Shown: piece after piece, positions 50,289 through 62,900 of the stretch | Position numbering within the stretch: the stretch's first letter is position 1 | How the letters are laid out: each line of letters begins with the position of its first letter | NCBI GenBank assembly: GCA_030407315.1 | Contig: JALQPE010001919.1 | Location: 41,908 to 105,907, forward strand | Source of the DNA: Asparagopsis taxiformis | Lineage: Eukaryota > Rhodophyta > Florideophyceae > Bonnemaisoniales > Bonnemaisoniaceae | Direction of reading: 5' to 3' | Length of the DNA: 64,000 nt | The notes under the pieces: generated by a model | Told to the model about the DNA's origin: nothing | What the model saw: only the letters and a program-made list of their open reading frames with translations | Database searches by the model: none | Program-made: the position numbers and the translations under genes

Positions 50289-53200
50289 TTATCGGCGATT
50301 CTTAACCGTTCGTCTTTTAGACGTTTGCTTACCCGCTTGGCGGTCCCGCTTACGGAAGTATCGGGAGATTTGTTCGTCAGGTACGTTGTGCCGTTGCGTC
50401 CACGTGGGGTCACGGTATCCGTACCATTTTACGAGGAACCATTCCTCATTATCGTCGTCGACGACATGGTCGATTAAGTCGTCTATGGAGAATTCCTGTT
50501 CTTCAGGTGGTTCCAGGTTCTGGGAGAAAGTTCCCGGTTCAGGTATAACCTCCTGGCTTGACGAGCGTCGTCTTCTTCCGGTATTAGCCGTGTCACCCGC
50601 AGGGGTAAGCGGCTCCGCCGAAGTGGCTTCTTGGGATATTTCCATGCCGTGTGGTAGGCTTCTTCTTGTTTGTCGTCGAGAGCGACTATTCTTCTTCGGT
50701 CTTGTTCCGGTTGGTGCCGTATGGGTTGATCGGCGTAGCCGAGAGAACGTCTTTTTGGCGTCTTCTGTAGCAGGTTCCTGCGTTTGATTGGGAGTGTCAT
50801 CCTCGTTGAGGTCAGGTTGAGTGGACATCGGCTGTGAAGCAGCATTATCCTGACGATGAATATCGGCCTGGGCCCCCTCCTCAAAGACGGTTCGTCTCGG
50901 ACCGATACTCGGTGTGTCAGTTACGGAATCACCTTCAACCGCGGAGCGGGATGACAAAGGCTTGGTTACAGGTTGGCCTGGTTGCAGTCCGTCTGGAAGC
51001 GTTTCGCGCGGCGGGCTTGATGTATCACGGCGTAGTCGCTCTTCCGCCATACTCGGCATCTTGTTGGCGGTTAGATCGTCGGTTCCCACCGCAGGTGCGG
51101 ATGAACCGTCGGCAGTTAACCGTGTATGCTGTGTTTCCTGTTCAGGTTGTGGCGCATACGTCACGCGGTCATGGCTAACTTGTTCGACAAGTCCATCCCG
51201 TTCGATGTGAACGGTTCGCCTACCGGCTTTCGCGACCTTAAAAGGTCCTTGCGTCAGTGGTGTTAACTTGTTTCGTTCCCGTACTTCGGGGTTGTCAAGG
51301 TAGACGTAGTCACCTTCCTGAAGGAGTCGCTTGGTCTTCCGGATTCTCCGGTCAAAGTCTCGTTTATAACGAGCTTGCGTGGCGAGTAGCCTTTGACCGG
51401 CCTTCTCAATTGCTTGAGCAGTCCTTTGCAGGAAGTCCTGTTTCAAGAAAGCGTCCGGTTTTTGCCGTGTTCTCGTCGAATGATGAAGGGAATAAGGGGG
51501 TGGTAGTCTACTTAGGATAAGGTCAAAGGGTGTCGTCCCTGTCGTGCGATGCACGTGCGTATTGTACGCGTACGTCAACGCTAGTGCGTACACGTCCCAG
51601 TCATTCTGGTTTTCGTTTACATAGTTGCGTAACATGTTCAACAACGTACGGTTATACCGTTCCACCTGACCGTTGGTCTGAGGGTGGTAGGTCATTGTGA
51701 ACAAGTTCTTTGTTCCAAGTTGCAGGCAAACAGCCTGGAAAAGTTTGGAAGCAAACTGAGGTCCGTTATCGGAGAGCAACGTCCTAGGGGGACCGTACTT
51801 GAAAACCCAGTTAGTGCAAAAGGCGACAGCCACATGGTAGGCAGTGATACTGCGTAATGGTAGAACCTGTGTAAGCTTCGTGAAGCGACAGGTAATCACT
51901 AAAAGGTGAAGGTTACCCTTCTTTGTTTTAGGCAGAGGGCCTAGTAAGTCTATAGAGACTTCTTCCAGCGGTGCTGAAGCTGGGAATAGTTTCAAGGTAT
52001 TAGCGTTTCTGCGCAACTTGAGCCGGTTTCTAGCGCAAGCCTGACAACGTTCAACCGTAGCGGTGATATCCGCAGCCATGGCTGGCCAGTAGTACGAGAG
52101 ACGCATGGTCTCATACATTCGGTTTTGTCCGGGGTGACCCGCGAGTACATCGTGATGACACATCTTCAACAGGCGGGGCCTGAGTGTTCTTGGTACAACC
52201 ACTTGGTGGGAATTGTCAAGGGTGGATTTACGTCGCAAGACACCTTTGTCATCTTCGAAGAAGACAGTGTCAGACTTCTGACTTGTCAATACTTGTTGAC
52301 AAAAGTCATCAGAGCGTTGCTCTTCGATCCACTCGTTGAGTGTGATTTGTTCGGAACCTTCTGTCTGAGGATGTGTCGTCATGACAGCTTGGTTTTCCTC
52401 CATCAGGGGGGTGTCAGCGGAAGTCCGCGCAATGAGTACGTCGAAGAACCATGGGTTCATTTCATCGGTAACAGGTATTTCCTGGTGCATGTCATACGCG
52501 AAGAGCGTGGGTATTTCGTCATCCACTGGATGGGGGTCTGCCCCTTCCGTTTCGACACGCGATAACGCGTCTGGTACTTGATGAACTCTTCCAGGACGAT
52601 AGACTATGGTGTAGTCAAACTCCGACAGGCAGAGCCGCCAACGACACAGGCGCCCTGACGGGTCAGTGATATTCATCAACCAACGCAACGCGTTATGATC
52701 GGACCTCACAACGAACTTTGTTTGTTCAAGGTACGGCCTAAGGGTAGTGACTGCCCATACTACGGCGAGACATTCGCGTTCCGTCGGAGAATATACCCAT
52801 TCTGGTTTGGTCAAGGTCCGCGACCAATATCCTACAGGACGATAGTCGTCGTCATCCTGCTGTTGCAACAGCGCACACCCTATCTGATACGCAGAGGCGT
52901 CTGTATCTACGATGTAGGGTTTACCCACCCTGGGCAGAGCCAGTATCGGTGGTTGCACCAGAGATTCTTTAAGTTTATCGAACGCGTGGCGTTGTTCCGC
53001 CGTTGGAGGACTTGAACCGAAGCTCGGTAGTTTGTCCTTGGTCAACATCGCGTTGAGGGGGTGGGAGATATCCGCGTACCCTTTGACGAAACGGCGGAAG
53101 ACACCGCAGCCCCCAGGAAGGAACGCATTTGCGTGGGGGTGGTTGGAAAAGTTGCTTTCGCGATAGCATCCGTCGCCGTTTGGGCGACCGCCAGCTTAGC

Positions 53201-54504
53201 TGGCATGACAACATGTCCGAGGTAGTCTACCTTTGATTCGAAGAAGTGGCACTTGGCCAGCTTGAGGGTTACCCCTGCCGTCCTCAACAGTGTGAGTACC
53301 TGGTCCACTTGGCGGAGGTGGTCTTCCTCACTACGTGAGAAGACGATTACATCGTCAAGATAGATAAGACATGTTTGCCAGCGTACGCTGCTTAGGATAA
53401 TATCAATCGCACGTTGGAACGTGGCTGGTTCATTCTTCAGCCCGAAGGGCAGTCGTTAAACCGATACGTTCCAAGATGTGACGTGAAAGCCGTCTTATCC
53501 CGATCCTCGGAGGCAACGGGTATCTGCCAATAGCCTGAACTGCAATCAAGCGTGGTGAACACGCGTGCATCTCCTAAGGAGTCTATGCAATCGTCCATTC
53601 GGGGCAACGGATAAGCATCCGAGATGGTGATATCGTTCAGACGTCGGTAGTCAACGCAGAAGCGTAATTTACCATCCTTCTTGGGTACCAGGACCACTGG
53701 GCTAGCCCATTCAGAGTTCGAGGGCTCGATGACACCTTTTTCTAGCATGGAGATGATCTCCTTACTTGCTAGCTCCCTCCTCAAGGGTCCCATTCGGTAT
53801 GGTTGCTGTCGACGCGGTCGACTTCCTTCGACTATATCAATCCGATGCTCGGTTGCTTTAATGTCTCCAAGAGACCCGTCCCACATGGACTCATGTTGCG
53901 ATAGCATCGCAATAATTTTCTCCTTCAACTGTGGTTGTTGAAGGTGTTCCAAGGATACATCCTCCCGCCATTGCGGATTCTCTTTCTCCTTGGTTCCCGT
54001 CATCGGGTTGGTTAGACTGATGATACAGTTTGGGCCGGAAGAGGATAACTCGCTAGGGAGCTTTTGATCGGCTGGGCCGGGTGATCGACGGGCAATACCG
54101 ACAACAGTCCCCTTTGGGAGGTATCTTTCGGCGGAACCAAAATTGGTGAGAATGACAGTGAAGACTGTACGAGGAATGATTTCAGCAATGCCGTTCGGCA
54201 TTGAGATCCGCTGTCGGTGGAATAGTTTTTCCTTCGCCTCAAGGAGGCTTAGTCCGCCCCCAAAACAGACAACCGATGCGGTTAATTGACTCATGGGGGG
54301 AAATGTGATTTCTCTTGCTAGCCGGATCCGGTTTGACTGGTGATCCAGATCAGTACCCTGCGAAGGGTTTGGTTCATGTACATAGCAAGAAGAAGAGTTG
54401 TTCAATTTACTCACATTCTGCATAAGCAGGATGGCGATCGAGCCACCATCGTGTACATCAATGCGCTGAGCGCGGCATCGAATTGCATCTACATGTGAGT
54501 TCAT
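50289..54504 (-). pseudogene. Ty3/gypsy pol 2: RT, RNase H, integrase, chromodomain
   Basis: RT begins near 54504 and keeps the palm motif YLDD (about 53351-53362), but single-base losses near 53455 and near 53115 shift the frame. The 919-codon frame below 53048 encodes RNase H (VDTDASAYQIG, SDHNALRWL) and an HHCC zinc finger (HHDVLAGHPGQNRM...CQACARN). The integrase core has Asp in SIDLLG and LSDNGPQF and Glu in NGQVERYN. A chromodomain near the end (EEWFLVKWYGYRDPTW) completes it. It is therefore a chromovirus-type element, inactive by frameshift. It is convergent with the plus-strand gene. Confidence 0.88.
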
Positions 54505-55020
54505 GATACCTGTTCCCAGGATAACTGGTACTGCCAGCTTAGGTGCTACAAAGAATCCTGCGTCCAGAACCTTACGTCCTAGCTGTATTAGCAGCTTGAT
54601 TCTTCCTGTTATCCTGAGAGGATTACCATTGGCGTCTGCCAGTTGAGGAATGTTCCCGGTCTGCGCGGCATAGGTCTTCTATCCTTCGGGTAAGGTTGCT
54701 TCTTGGACGACAGACGGGCCTGAACCTGTGTCCATAACCATACGCATGGGCGTTAGAAGTGTCTCGGATATTCCGATAGAACCTAAAACCACTTAGTGGG
54801 CTGCCTTCAAGAGACATGCAGCCTTTGGCTGAGAGGGGAGGGGATAAGGGATATCCCCTGTTGGTGTCTGGGCAGTACGGTTCAACCGCGTTGGTATCTC
54901 CGTTCCACCCTGTGGAGATGTGGATGGTGAAATGTCCACCCTACAGCTAAGCTGTTCCACCTCCTGGCGGGAGCGCGACACCTCACTCCCCCCGGTTAGT
55001 TTTCCGACGACGTGTCGGGT
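54505..55020 (-). pseudogene. Protease region upstream of pol 2
   Basis: One frame encodes a retropepsin motif MDTGSGPSVV (DTGSG at about 54718-54732) and a strand-rich stretch leading directly into the RT frame. An in-frame stop lies shortly after the active site. Upstream the sequence is proline-rich and broken; no nucleocapsid zinc knuckle was seen. Confidence 0.65.
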
Positions 55021-55398
55021 GATTCATCTGAAGATGCCAGGGCATCAATTGCGGTTTCCTGCCGAGAGAGATGAACCTATACTCCGTTGAAGTCCGGAAA
55101 CCGGATTGGCTTGGTCAACGACGGGTGTCGTTCTCGGCAAACGCGACCATGCGTGGAAACGGTTTCTGCCGAAGGAGAATCGTCTTTGTAGGGACCTGCT
55201 TCTTCTTGAACTTGTCGATTGCCGTTCCTGTCGGCGCATAACTTGTTCCGTTCTTGCTGGTATGCATAGTTCGCAAAGCAAATACATTCCTACGGAACGG
55301 GAGAGGTACGGCAGTGTACAACACGTGACCGGGTTGCCGGCATCCGGAGCAACGCCAATGACCGTACCCTTCGGGATCATGGACTCGGCAAGATTCAC
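55021..55398 (-). pseudogene. Fragment of a second, related gypsy element
   Basis: The start of this frame (LAESMIPKGTVIGVA) parallels the spacer before RT in the neighbouring element (SAERYLPKGTVVGIA). It therefore repeats a region already present at about 54100 and must come from another copy. It abuts element 2 at about 55020, where the expected gag is lacking. Confidence 0.5.
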
Positions 55399-55460
55399 AT
55401 GATCCTCGGTGAGATGGGTGGTACTTCCTCGGCGGTCACTACGGTGTTGGGAATGAAAAA

Positions 55461-55805
55461 AGACAGTAAATTTACTGTCTGAGACAGTAAAAATTACTGT
55501 CTGGCCAAGACAGTGCGCGGAGACAGTAAAATTTACTGTCTGGAAATTTCAGAATACTGCTGCAGCAGTAAACTGGCACGAAATCTGGACAGTACCAAAA
55601 AAGTAAAATTTACTGTCCAGAACAGTAAATTTTACTGTCCGGAAGTGTTGCCGCCAGACAGTATGTGCACAGTACATTTTACTGTCTGAGGCAGTACATT
55701 GTATTGTATTACTGCACTGTCTGGGGAAATCTGTAGACAGTAGTGTAGATAGCAAATTGTATTGTCTGCGGGTAGTACCGTGCATTGGTTGACAGCACTG
55801 TCTGG
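55461..55805. repeat. Cluster of ACAGTAAA/TTTACTGT palindromes
   Basis: More than ten half-sites occur in 345 bp, several forming perfect palindromes such as AGACAGTAAATTTACTGTCT at 55461-55480. Spacing is irregular, unlike a simple satellite. The strands can form many small hairpins. No gene overlaps it. Confidence 0.9.
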
Positions 55806-56335
55806 TGGAGTGGACTTAGAGGAAATATGGAGCATAGTGTTAGTGTGAAGGTAAATATTGGAATGGTGTGTGTATACGACTATAGTAATTGTGATGGTGC
55901 TTTACAGATAGTTGGGTGCGGGGAAGCTAGATGCTGAATAGGACGTTGTAGAAAGAAAGATAGGGAAGATTGAACATATCTCGTTTGTCTCACCGTAAGG
56001 AGAGAAAGTACAGAGTAGACTATATTATGTTGAGTTTAGCATTTCAAATTATACCTATCTATCTTTGCATTGAAAGTGTCGAGTAGGAGACGTCAGTCTG
56101 GTAGCGAGGTGTGGTATTCACAGGACGTGGGTGGTAGCAAAGGAAAGATACGCACTCCACCACTAAATTATGAAAAATAACGTTACGGAGCACCGAGAAG
56201 CATTATTATTATGTAGAGTAGAACAGGATGGATGCATCCACTGGAATGATATTTGCTACAACACTGCTGTACTAAGCGTGACACCCTTCCTTCAAAGCAC
56301 TTCTCCTTTTAGCAAACTCCAATTGCAAGTTCAAC
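55806..56335. other. Non-coding stretch before the third gene group
   Basis: No gene or repeat is recognised. Confidence 0.4.
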
Positions 56336-57459
56336 ATGAATCCCGAAACCTCCGTGAGCATCGCTGCATTTTCCGAAATAACGCGTGAGGGCTTTTCGAA
56401 CATCACTGCAGAGCTGAAAGCCCTGAGTGATAAAATGGATGCCGTCGAGAAGAGCACCATTCAATTACGCGAGACTCTCGGAAATGTCGCCAAGACTGTC
56501 TCCATGCTAAACACCGATATGCAGGAGGTCAGGAGCATCGTCGATGGGCTTCTGAGCCAGGGACAAGGACATCCGAAGAAGATCGCCTCTGAGAAGGACA
56601 GGGAACGTCTCCGCATTGCGCAGGATGCGGAGAAATCGTTCACGTTCGAAATGGTGTGTGCTGTGCTGTGTGCTGTTGTTCCAACGTACACGAAGGCAAT
56701 GGTGGATAAGAGGGATTTCAACGGATCCAGCTAATCAATACGCTGATGTTCGCCAGGCAGAGCAATGAGCGAAAGGATGTGTTCAATAGGACGCTTGCCG
56801 GCCGGAACCACATTGAATTGCGCTGCCAAGTTGTGACCTCTTTAATCAAGAATACGTGTCAAAACAATTCTTTCAGAGAGGGAGGAGACCGTTCCAGCTC
56901 CAATGGAACGTCGGAAGGTATCGAACGGTGGAGGGCGCGGGGGTATGTGACTACCGGGACCATTGAGGAGACAATTCGCGGAACGGACTCTGCTCGCATG
57001 GATGGAATGCATGGGACGTCCGAGGCAAGTGATGGGGCCGCTCGAAAGCAGAAGCGAAGAAAGGTTGGTGACAATGGGCCGTTGCACAGAAAGGAGGTAG
57101 GCATCACTGTGACGAAATCGGCACTCACGGCAGTGACCGGGTTTATGAACAAGTCCAGAGATCATGTGCGAAACCGGTTCATCCGAGATCTTGGATTCGT
57201 TCTATACAGTGGGTTTCAAGGTTCAGTCCGCATGGAGCATCATTTGCACGACGGTGCGCTGGACATTGAGTCAGTTCCAAGTCTGTACTCGGCGCAGAGG
57301 AAAATGAATGCAGCGGAGCGCGCAGCAATGGATGACAAGAATATGAAGATTCTTCGCGACTTCATTGCTGTGCGAAAAGAAATGGTATTCAAAGTCGAGT
57401 ACGAAGTTCAAATAATTGGAGAACCGGACAAGAGGTTGTTGACTAGAGGATCAATTTAG
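56336..57459 (+). pseudogene. Coiled-coil protein with one frameshift
   Basis: It starts at ATG 56336. The first 132 codons form a heptad-rich coiled coil (ITAELKALSDKMDAVEKSTI...). The frame stops at 56734 but continues in another phase, ...LINTLMFARQSNERKDVFNR..., to 57459, so the gene had about 370 codons. The second part has a basic nuclear-localisation-like KQKRRK and a helical C-terminal region. No family is recognised. It is the first gene of a group that includes the ParB-methyltransferase-SET pseudogene. Confidence 0.55.
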
Positions 57460-57511
57460 TAGAGGTTGCACTGAACTTTGCAGTCGCCTACACGCAATGT
57501 TCTGATAAGAC

Positions 57512-57892
57512 ATGTTCCTGCGACGTTCAGAATACTCCTTGCAATTCATCTACATACTTGCATACGGGTTCCGAACGATTTTGAAATTTCAAAGTGGAGC
57601 AGAGGTGGGAGGAGCGCAAATCCGGGAAATCAATGAAGCAGTGAAACTGCTTCTTCCCGGGGAGCGGGTGAGTAGTCGTCTTATGAATGAGGAGGTTTTG
57701 ACTATATCGCGTGATAGAAAGGAAGAACTGAATGTAGACGATGGAGGGGACTCAGTGCTGGAGGAGAGCTTCAGGTCTATGGAAGAGGACGGAGGAGATG
57801 AAGAATATGTGAAGGTATTTGTCGATGATGAAATCGAGAATGAAGGGGTAGTATCGGATGAAACCGGTTTCGGTATAGTAGACGAAGAATGA
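57512..57892 (+). CDS. Small acidic hypothetical protein
   Basis: It encodes 126 residues from ATG 57512. A hydrophobic start is followed by a very acidic C-terminal half (EEDGGDEEYVKVFVDDEIENEG). It may be the displaced end of the preceding coiled-coil gene rather than a separate protein. No family is recognised. Confidence 0.35.
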   Translation: MFLRRSEYSLQFIYILAYGFRTILKFQSGAEVGGAQIREINEAVKLLLPGERVSSRLMNEEVLTISRDRKEELNVDDGGDSVLEESFRSMEEDGGDEEYVKVFVDDEIENEGVVSDETGFGIVDEE

Positions 57893-58124
57893 AGAAATAA
57901 AATTTCTGTTGAGTTGAATTTTGTAATAGATGGAAGTAGATATGCGAGACATCAGGAAACCAGTCAGACGATAGTGTCAAGTCGAAGGAATAGCGCAGAG
58001 ACAGGTAGTGGAATAGTCGAAGTAGGAAGGGGCGAGGGTATCCGTCTTTACTAGAAATTGATGGCCACAGGAGCTCTAGAATGAAATACCCAGGAACAGG
58101 ATAACTACGGATAGATGTACTTTA

Positions 58125-59486
58125 TTATTTTTGCTCAGGACTGCAGTTGGCAGGCGGAGGAGAGCGAGGGTGGGTATTGTCTGAATCCGCATTGAAGCCA
58201 AGACGAGAGATAGCCTCATAGCCAATGTCTTCAAGCTCCTGGCATGTAGTAGTACCACTGAAAATACAGCAAGGTAAGCGTAGATGTAGTGTACCAAACG
58301 TCTCTGCGGTTGATAGAGGCTGGAAAGTGCTGTAACAAGCTCGGCGCTGAATACGTCTCCACAGTAACGAAAACGTTGCTCCATAGGTAACAGTAGCCTT
58401 ATCACGTAGGTGGAAAGAGTCCACGATGCTAGACTGTGATAGTTTGGCTAAGACATAGGGGATGTAAAAATGTATTGTTGACGTGGTCAAACTCGTAGGA
58501 GTCTCTGCAAAGAACTGTCATACGTTGGTCTGGGCTGGACAGGACGTAAGCAGATGAGCCGACGAGAAATGCGGAAGAAGGAGCATCATGAGAGCAATCA
58601 ACGTCGACTAGATTTCCTAAAATTCGGACAATCGATGAGCTGCCTCCATCGCGTTCCGCCCTGCTCTTCACCAATATTTTCTGGAACCCGTGTTGCGAGG
58701 TACCTATGGAGTCACATAGTGCCTGAAAGGTGGGGAAAATGATGGAAAGATCCGACTCATTTCCAGAGGGAAAGGTGATGTCCTCAAAGGACGGCTGGAA
58801 GAGAACGTCACGATTCTCTTTCGCCTTGCATTGAATGGCAATAGTGCGGAATTGAGCAAGGGAGCAGTCGGCCTGTACTCTGATTTCTTCTTGCGATGTT
58901 TGTCGCATTCCCCTGGAGTGCTCGGATTTCGTCATCCGGAGGGAGAGGGGCTTGTCTGTGTACACACCAAGCTTCTGAAACAGAATGCTACATACAGTCA
59001 GAGCAGAGGAGGTCATGGAACTGTTGGAATCGAATGGAGGGGGTAGAGGATGTTTGGCAGCTGACTCCAGCTTTTTCAATCTTGCCAGCATTTCTGCTAC
59101 GGTCTTCTTCATTTGATCCGCAGTGCAATCTTGAAGGATGCCGCGGTGGCGGTGGCGAGTGTGGTCAATGCCGTAGTCCGGGTCTCTCTCTGCTGGGGAT
59201 GCAGGTGAGTCCATACTGCGAAGCTCACCACTTCGCCACGGGAGAACCCTTCCGGAATCCTTGTCGACGAGCTCGTTACGATCTGAAATCTTGACTTGAG
59301 AAAGGGTAGAGTCGAAACCATATTCAGCTTTGTATTCGAGCAATGCATGGAGGAATGGTCTGTTTCAGTCTTGACCTGAGTAATTTCCTTGACGATTGCA
59401 GACCACCACACAATTTTTCGTTTCCTCCCAAACGGCCGAAGTTCCCATTGAACTTCTATAACGTCGTTTGGAGCGAGAGGAAGCAT
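58125..59486 (-). pseudogene. Tudor-like domain protein with coiled coil, frameshifted
   Basis: It starts at ATG 59486. The first about 80 residues show a barrel-like pattern (DVIEVQWELRPF...VWWSAIVKEI, later a ...YKAEYGFDSTLSQVKI strand and LPWRSGE), resembling Tudor or chromo-barrel readers. A frame change near 59340 joins it to a 300-codon frame with a short coiled coil (TVAEMLARLKKLESAAKH) and a long unassigned region. Another frame change near 58470 leads to the last 110 codons. It is divergent from the ParB-methyltransferase-SET gene. Confidence 0.55.
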
Positions 59487-59994
59487 GTTGGGATAGCTAT
59501 GGGATAGAATTGTTGTATTAGTGAAAGCCTAACCGTTACCTTCTGCTAAAGAGTAGTATATACTAGGAGGATTGGAAAGGTCCAGAAGAGATGTTTAGGT
59601 GGTGTAGAAATAGATGGCAATTGACAAAATTGACACGTCAGTGTGGATGATGTCTGCCATGAACTGATTGCAGCATAAAATTTGATGTGAATAATCGTTC
59701 TAGAAGTGAATGTCGGATGCATACGATTGGACTACAAAGATACGTTTAGAGATGTTACGGGGCCAATAAATTGCATGGAAAAATATTTTGAGTATTACTT
59801 TAGTATTACATTGATTATTGAGCTAACAGTCGATGTAGTTATCTTGTAAAGGTTCGGACAGGGGTGGAAAGGACAGCCACCGAAGTGCTACCACTCGCTG
59901 ACACTTTGTTTTAAACAACCAACTTCTGCTTTGCGCCACCCTGGTCAAGCAGCAACCAACTATCCCTTTCTTAAAAACTCTACCTTTGTTCGCC
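59487..59994. promoter_or_regulatory. Shared divergent upstream region
   Basis: It separates the heads of the Tudor-like and the ParB-methyltransferase-SET genes. It is AT-rich in its middle (59680-59820) and without a reading frame. A bidirectional promoter is likely, but no specific box was identified. Confidence 0.4.
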
Positions 59995-62900
59995 ATGGAA
60001 GGAACGTTCCACAATCACGGTGAAACACGACGGATGGGTGTTCATCGACCCCAATCAAGTCAGCAAATTCGTATCGATTCGCGATGTTTTGCAAGTCATG
60101 TGGAAGCGCTCATGGAGAGCATTCGCAACAGCGGTTATGACACAGCTCATCCCGTGACTGGCAGGTTTCGAGAAGGCGTTCTGGAGATATTGGATGGAGC
60201 GCACCGCTGCATGGCAATTGTACGTGGAATGGAGAAGGGCGTCTTTCCTCCTGGCGTTACGATTCCTATGCGAGAAGAGTCTATCGTGGCGGACACCAAC
60301 AGCAGTACTGCTGTTGTGCTGGACCGTGTGAGAGCGACGACATCCAACGACATTGCAGGCCTGCAAAGGCGCATGATGTTTGTTGAGTATCTGATGATCG
60401 CCGTTGATCTCAGAGACGAGTACTGGGTCCAAAACGGAAAGGACAAGTACGCTCACATTTCGTCTGTGAGGATGGCTGATGTGTTGGCTGGATCAAATCC
60501 TGCGATCCAAGCGGCCAAATTGCTTCAAGCCTGAGTGGTAAACCGCAGTACAGCTCATGCATGTCTATTCTGGCTGTGCTTCGGCCGTATCACCGAGCAG
60601 AAGATTCGAGTGCGATTGATTTGCGTCTGTGGCAAATGTTTTGTCATGCATGGGGACTCAATGCAGAGATGGGTGATTCTCCGAGGATGGTTGAGTTTCC
60701 GAAACAGGTGGGGGTGACTAGTTCTCGTGCCGTCGAAATGTTTGGCAAGACCCCCGCGGAGAATTGTCCTCTCCACTGAACCGCGAACTGCTTTCGAGCA
60801 GGTACTTTCTGGACGGCGCTACATCCGACATGCAAGATTCTTTGCAGGCTAGCCAGAAGCGGTTCAGGAGGCTGATGGTTATGATGTGCCAGTGTATCTT
60901 GGCTATTCGCAGTAAGGAGATGGGCAGTGTGCCATCTAGGCGGGCCAGAGCCACATCCGGGCCATTGGTGGTGGTGGAATGGTTGGAATTGCAACATCCA
61001 GTGCGCAAGCCAACCAGCTTGGATTTGTTGTCGACCGTGTGTTAGCTGCGTGGGATACCGGGGCAAGAGTGTTGGGGTATGAGGATGTTGAATCGATGTG
61101 CTGGCCGTTCATGGTATTCGATCCTGCGAGCCTTTGCTTCAGGTCACTCCCGAATCGGTCTGATGGCTGTGCGGTCGAGGAGCATCGGAAAAACCTGACC
61201 ATTGTCCCGAAAACTGTAGACAGTGAAAACGGGTTCTGTGCCGACCTTCCAGTGGCTGTGGATGCAAGGCTGCGATCATTGACAAGCGCCTTCCTGCTGT
61301 CGATACGCCAATGTGTCACTGAGGTGAATGTTTTCGCCGAGCGTGGTCAGCTGATGCAGAGACTTCGAGCCTTGCTTTTCGACACTCCTGACAAGTTCGG
61401 ATTGAACTCGTTCATGCGAGCCAAGTTGAACACGTCTCATGCCCTGGATGGTCAGAGGAGGCTGAAGGCTTGGTTATTGCGAACCCGAGAGCAACGAAAG
61501 CTTCCTCTGACCATGGATGAGTTGCACAGTCTTGAGGATACGCCCGAGCCTGGCATCCTTGAAGGTGCACCTGCGCAGATGGAAATATCCGCAGCAGTGT
61601 GCCAAACAATGGCAGCGAGGATATAGAAGAGGATAGTCTGGAGCCACAGAGGAAGAAGGCTAGGCTGGAGCGCGGTGGTGGAGAGGACGATAATGCGGCG
61701 GTTGCTAGCGAAACAGCAACAAGAGAAGGTGCGGCCGAGGATGACGCTATGGAGGTTGACACTGTATCGCCTACAGAAGCACCGCTCGTTGACGTCGGAA
61801 AGAAACCAAGCCAGAATATGTCACCAAGCTGGAAGCTGTGATGGGGCGTTACATTCACACTGTGAATTGTGACGCCACTGATGTAGCCAAAGAGGTGGAG
61901 GACAAAATTAGTTTCCTGGAAGATGGCGTGTTGGAGGACAGTGTTCAGCTTGTGCTCACTGATCCTCCATTCAACACGAGGCGGGAAGGCGGCAGAGAAA
62001 ACTCGGAGTACGATATTCTGGAGCCGGAAGAGTTGGCGAGTGTTGCGTGTGAAATAGTTCGAGTTCTTCGGCCTGGCGGTCATGCTCTGATCTATTCCAG
62101 CGTGCGCCAACTCGTGGCATGGATGGATGCAATCAGAAATGCCGAGCCTGGCAAGATGATTGTGGACAGTGTTCCAGTCGTGCTATCTCGCCGACCACAC
62201 AGCTTTACGTCCAATCCATCGACGAAAACGTGCACACTGCATAATATGCACGATTTCGTTATCCATGCGTATAAGCGGGGGAAGGGTATGGCTGCGTACG
62301 ATATGGTGGATTACAGGTTGCACAATCCGGACATATCGAGGCACCCTGGGTTCACCAACGCGATTGACAACGTTCCGAGGTTGTCGGCTGGTGAAGCTCA
62401 ATATGATGGGCAGAACAACCGACTGCGCCATGAGCAGAAGGCGTTGACCACTCTTCGTGAGCTTCTGGAACGATTTTCGAAGCAGAACGATATCGTGATG
62501 GATTTCTTCTCGGGAACATACAGCACAGCCATAGCGTGTATGACGTTGAGGGATGGTACGTATCGTCGGTTCATTGGGTGTGAGAAGGAAAAAAGGTGGC
62601 CACGATGCATCGCAGGAGTGGATACTGCATGCTTTCGTCAGTGAGGTGAAAGCCGGGCGATATGGGGGGATCTTGCAGCGTGAGGTGGAGAGTATTCTTG
62701 GGGACGAGTCGGTACCGGTCACAGGAAAAGCTCCAAGGCTTCGTCAGAAGCACATCTCAGATGCACCAGAAGGTTTACCTGCTGTGACAGCATTGCCGAA
62801 CCATCTGCTTGTGTTCGTTGCGTCAATGAAGAAGGACGGGTCTATGCTTCACAGATTGAGCGGGGTGCCTATGGACCAGTGGCCGGCCGAGGACATGCAC

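Larger units (their letters stand above)
45615..55400 (-). mobile_element. Ty3/gypsy LTR retrotransposon 2, 5'-truncated, with an opposite-strand gene
   Basis: The left boundary is an LTR (TGTAG...TATGACA) with an adjacent polypurine tract. Pol lies on the minus strand (protease, RT, RNase H, integrase, chromodomain) with several frameshifts. Between pol and the 3' LTR a long gene runs on the plus strand. No sense-strand gag and no 5' LTR are found. The right side ends in a fragment of a related element near 55.4 kb. The bases before the LTR are GAAAT, but a matching right flank is missing. Confidence 0.8.
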
